A stretch of 39,505 nt of DNA. Origin: Cohnella luojiensis (GTDB taxonomy: Bacteria; Bacillota; Bacilli; Paenibacillales; Paenibacillaceae). The translations under genes were made by a program, and so were the position numbers. Location: the NCBI RefSeq assembly GCF_004564235.1, contig NZ_SOMN01000043.1:1-39505 (forward strand), written 5' to 3'. A model generated the notes under the pieces. It was not told where the DNA came from and made no database searches. It saw only the letters and a program-made list of their open reading frames with translations. Below, piece after piece: positions 38,229-39,505 of this stretch (position 1 is its first letter; every line of letters begins with the position of its first letter).

Positions 38229-38648
38229 CTAGGCCAATGTCTTTTCAAGCTCGCCGCACCATTTACTCCAGCCATACTTAGCTCCATTGAGTGCTTGAGT
38301 ATTAGAGAGTCCGGATTGTTCGAGATGAAGGTTAACCTTACCGTCCCCTAAATCCTGCAGCGTCCAGGTGACCGTGTGCGTCTCCCCTCCACTGGCCCAG
38401 GTGTAGGACACCTGGTTTGGTGCGTCCACGATAAGCACTTCTCCGTCGATAATGCCATCCCACCATTCGGACGGCTGCGTACGAAACTGAAAACGGTGCC
38501 CTACGACGGGCTTAAAATCATTATCCATCGCCTCACCTGTGTGGATGTTGGCTACCCACTTGGAAAGCTTGCTTGAATCGGTTAAGGCGGACCAAAGCTT
38601 CTCGATCGTTGTCGTGTACTGAAAATCCAAGGATAATGTTAAACTCAT
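38229..38648 (-). CDS. SRPBCC (AHSA1-type START-like) protein
   Basis: A 139-residue hydrophobic-pocket protein. LDFQYTTTIEKLWSALTDSSKLSKWV opens the AHSA1 fold, GHRFQFRTQPSEWWDGIIDGEVLIVDAPNQVSYTW forms the sheet, and the long C-terminal helix includes ALNGAKYGWSKWCGELEKTL. These proteins bind small lipophilic ligands and are often paired with ArsR genes. Its start overlaps the ArsR stop by four bases, so the two are translationally coupled. Confidence 0.9.
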   Translation of the reverse strand: MSLTLSLDFQYTTTIEKLWSALTDSSKLSKWVANIHTGEAMDNDFKPVVGHRFQFRTQPSEWWDGIIDGEVLIVDAPNQVSYTWASGGETHTVTWTLQDLGDGKVNLHLEQSGLSNTQALNGAKYGWSKWCGELEKTLA

Positions 38649-38974
38649 TCTTCTTCCTCCTCTAATAGTTGGTTCAAGCGCAATAAATTCGTACTCCAGA
38701 ACTTGCTGTAGAAACCCACCCAATCTTGAATTTCTCTGAGTGGAGAGGCGTTGAGCCTAAATCGCGTTTCTCTGCCGACTTTTCGGTCAAGTACCAGTCC
38801 GGCATCTTTAAGGATTGTCAAATGTTTGGATACCGCTGTACGGCCCATTTGAAACTGTACCGTCAACTCATGAAGAGGTATCTCCTCTGCCTCTGCTAAC
38901 AGACGAATCAGTCGGCGCCTAGTTGGATCTGCAATCGCATCAAACACATCACGCAACTGGTTGTTCTCGCTCAC
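38645..38974 (-). CDS. ArsR-family repressor of the SRPBCC operon
   Basis: A 109-residue winged-helix regulator without metal-binding cysteines. VFDAIADPTRRRLIRLLAE opens the domain, VQFQMGRTAVSKHLTILKDAGLVLDRKVGRETRFRLN is the recognition helix and wing, and the C-terminus is acidic. This is the common ArsR group whose partner is an AHSA1 protein. Its promoter carries paired operators (39023-39034 and 39052-39063), so self-repression is strongly suggested. Confidence 0.92.
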   Translation of the reverse strand: MSENNQLRDVFDAIADPTRRRLIRLLAEAEEIPLHELTVQFQMGRTAVSKHLTILKDAGLVLDRKVGRETRFRLNASPLREIQDWVGFYSKFWSTNLLRLNQLLEEEEE

Positions 38975-39022
38975 AACACCCTCTCCATTCTGTAGTAGAA
39001 AAATGACTAACTTCTAATTGGA

Positions 39023-39072
39023 CACCATTTAGTGACACTTTGATTATAGGTCACCATTTGGTGTCGTGTCAA
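39023..39072 (-). promoter_or_regulatory. Promoter of the ArsR-SRPBCC operon with two operators
   Basis: On the minus strand TTGACA (39067-39072), an 18-bp spacer and TATAAT (39043-39048). CACCATTTGGTG (39052-39063) fills the spacer and CACCATTTAGTG (39023-39034) lies at the start of transcription. Confidence 0.85.
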
Positions 39073-39185
39073 CAACGTTTTTAAACTCCGCATATACGAA
39101 CGTTGGGCAAACTGTTTTGAATACTATAAGGTTGATACAGTCACTCCTCCCGCACCGTTGCCCTGTTGCACGTTCAATTAAATAC

Positions 39186-39225
39186 AAAAAGGCTACCGAT
39201 TGTCGCTGTGGACGGTAGCCTTTTT
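39186..39225 (-). terminator. Terminator of an interrupted leftward gene
   Basis: AAAAAGGCTACCG (39186-39198) pairs with CGGTAGCCTTTTT (39213-39225). It works in either direction. No complete gene leads into it now. Confidence 0.85.
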
Positions 39226-39253
39226 GCCTCATTACATTTGAACAAGCTTTGCC

Positions 39254-39337
39254 TTAAATACTATTTATCATGGTTCCTATGTTCTCCATAACCTCTTTTG
39301 TTCGTTTCATTGGACCTGGCTCACTTTCATCATGAGT
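39254..39337 (-). pseudogene. C-terminal stub of a gene cut by the IS
   Basis: Leftward frame THDESEPGPMKRTKEVMENI then GTMINSI and TAA at 39254. It is followed by an intact terminator at 39186, as expected for a real gene end. The other side stops at the probable IS boundary. The family is not recognised. Confidence 0.4.
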
Positions 39338-39350
39338 ACGTTCTTGTCCA
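39336..39350 (+). repeat. TGTTCTTG-type sequence at the IS left end (copy B3)
   Basis: GTACGTTCTTGTCCA, sharing TTCTTGTCC with copies at 24686 and 24986; GAACTTGTCAC follows at 39360-39370. Confidence 0.45.
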
Positions 39351-39427
39351 TCTAGAGGCGAACTTGTCACTGCTTCATTATAATGCTACATATAATCTAG
39401 ACAGCAAAAAAGGAGTTTCTTAGTTGT

Positions 39428-39505
39428 ATGACAGGTCCAAGAAGGAAGTTTACACCGGAAGAAAAGGCTCGGATCGTACTGGAAATTCTGAAAGAAGAAA
39501 AATCG
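39428..39505 (+). CDS. IS3-family transposase OrfA (partial, cut by window end)
   Basis: The ATG at 39428 opens MTGPRRKFTPEEKARIVLEI then LKEEKS to the last base. RRKFTPEEKARIVLE is the start of the HTH of IS3-type OrfA (and related transposase-8 domains), which binds the IS ends. The rest lies outside. The upstream 90 bases hold the presumed left end. Confidence 0.85.
   Translation, partial: MTGPRRKFTPEEKARIVLEILKEEKS

Overview
The window reads as chromosomal accessory DNA of a Gram-positive endospore-former of the Paenibacillus/Cohnella type (inference). The support is strong GGAGG-type ribosome sites with GTG and TTG starts, a perfect Bacillus-style Fur box, XerS, a stand-alone bacterial nitric oxide synthase, DUF3221 and DUF3889 secreted proteins, and a copper-amine-oxidase N-terminal (stalk-type) domain. 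No rRNA, tRNA, CRISPR array or riboswitch was seen.

Left third (1-14700). The window opens in the 3' end of an IS200/IS605-type TnpB element with its omega-RNA/right-end hairpin. Then come a HAD phosphatase, an EamA permease broken by one amber codon, an ArsR regulator with an old-yellow-enzyme gene, a Met-rich secreted protein, a small-membrane-protein/DinB/GNAT operon, a divergent DHA2 efflux pump and ArsR pair, a Fur-box-controlled FecCD permease pair with a YjbR gene, fumC, a DUF3990 (ADP-ribosyltransferase-fold) gene overlapping a small partner, xerS and a DUF3221 lipoprotein.

Middle (14700-25000). nos and an MTH1187-type thiamine-binding gene lie between two identical 25-bp direct repeats with the architecture of Xer dif sites (CATAA-N6-TTATG). 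This is the most unusual structure in the window. A frameshifted cytochrome c remnant follows. After it come regulator/enzyme pairs (MerR with SDR, LysR with MFS, TetR with SDR) separated by gene debris: an IS256 fragment, a DUF4367 tail, a tyrosine-recombinase tail, a malic-enzyme scrap and an alpha/beta-hydrolase tail. A dispersed short repeat around TGTTCTTGTC recurs here and next to the IS at the right edge.

Right third (25000-39505). This part holds MATE, MocR and EamA genes, MerR with aldo/keto reductase, an FMN azoreductase, a block of debris around an intact MBL-fold hydrolase, TetR with a sterol-desaturase-family hydroxylase, MarR with an FMN reductase, a YdeI-family protein, and an ArsR-SRPBCC operon with a promoter bracketed by two operators. 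The window ends in the first codons of an IS3-type orfA, which appears to have cut a leftward gene whose terminator survives.

Overall theme. About ten one-component regulators each sit beside one or two targets, mostly efflux pumps or NAD(P)H/flavin reductases, and many pairs have a visible operator. The region looks like a collection of independent stress and detoxification modules in DNA repeatedly rearranged by mobile elements.
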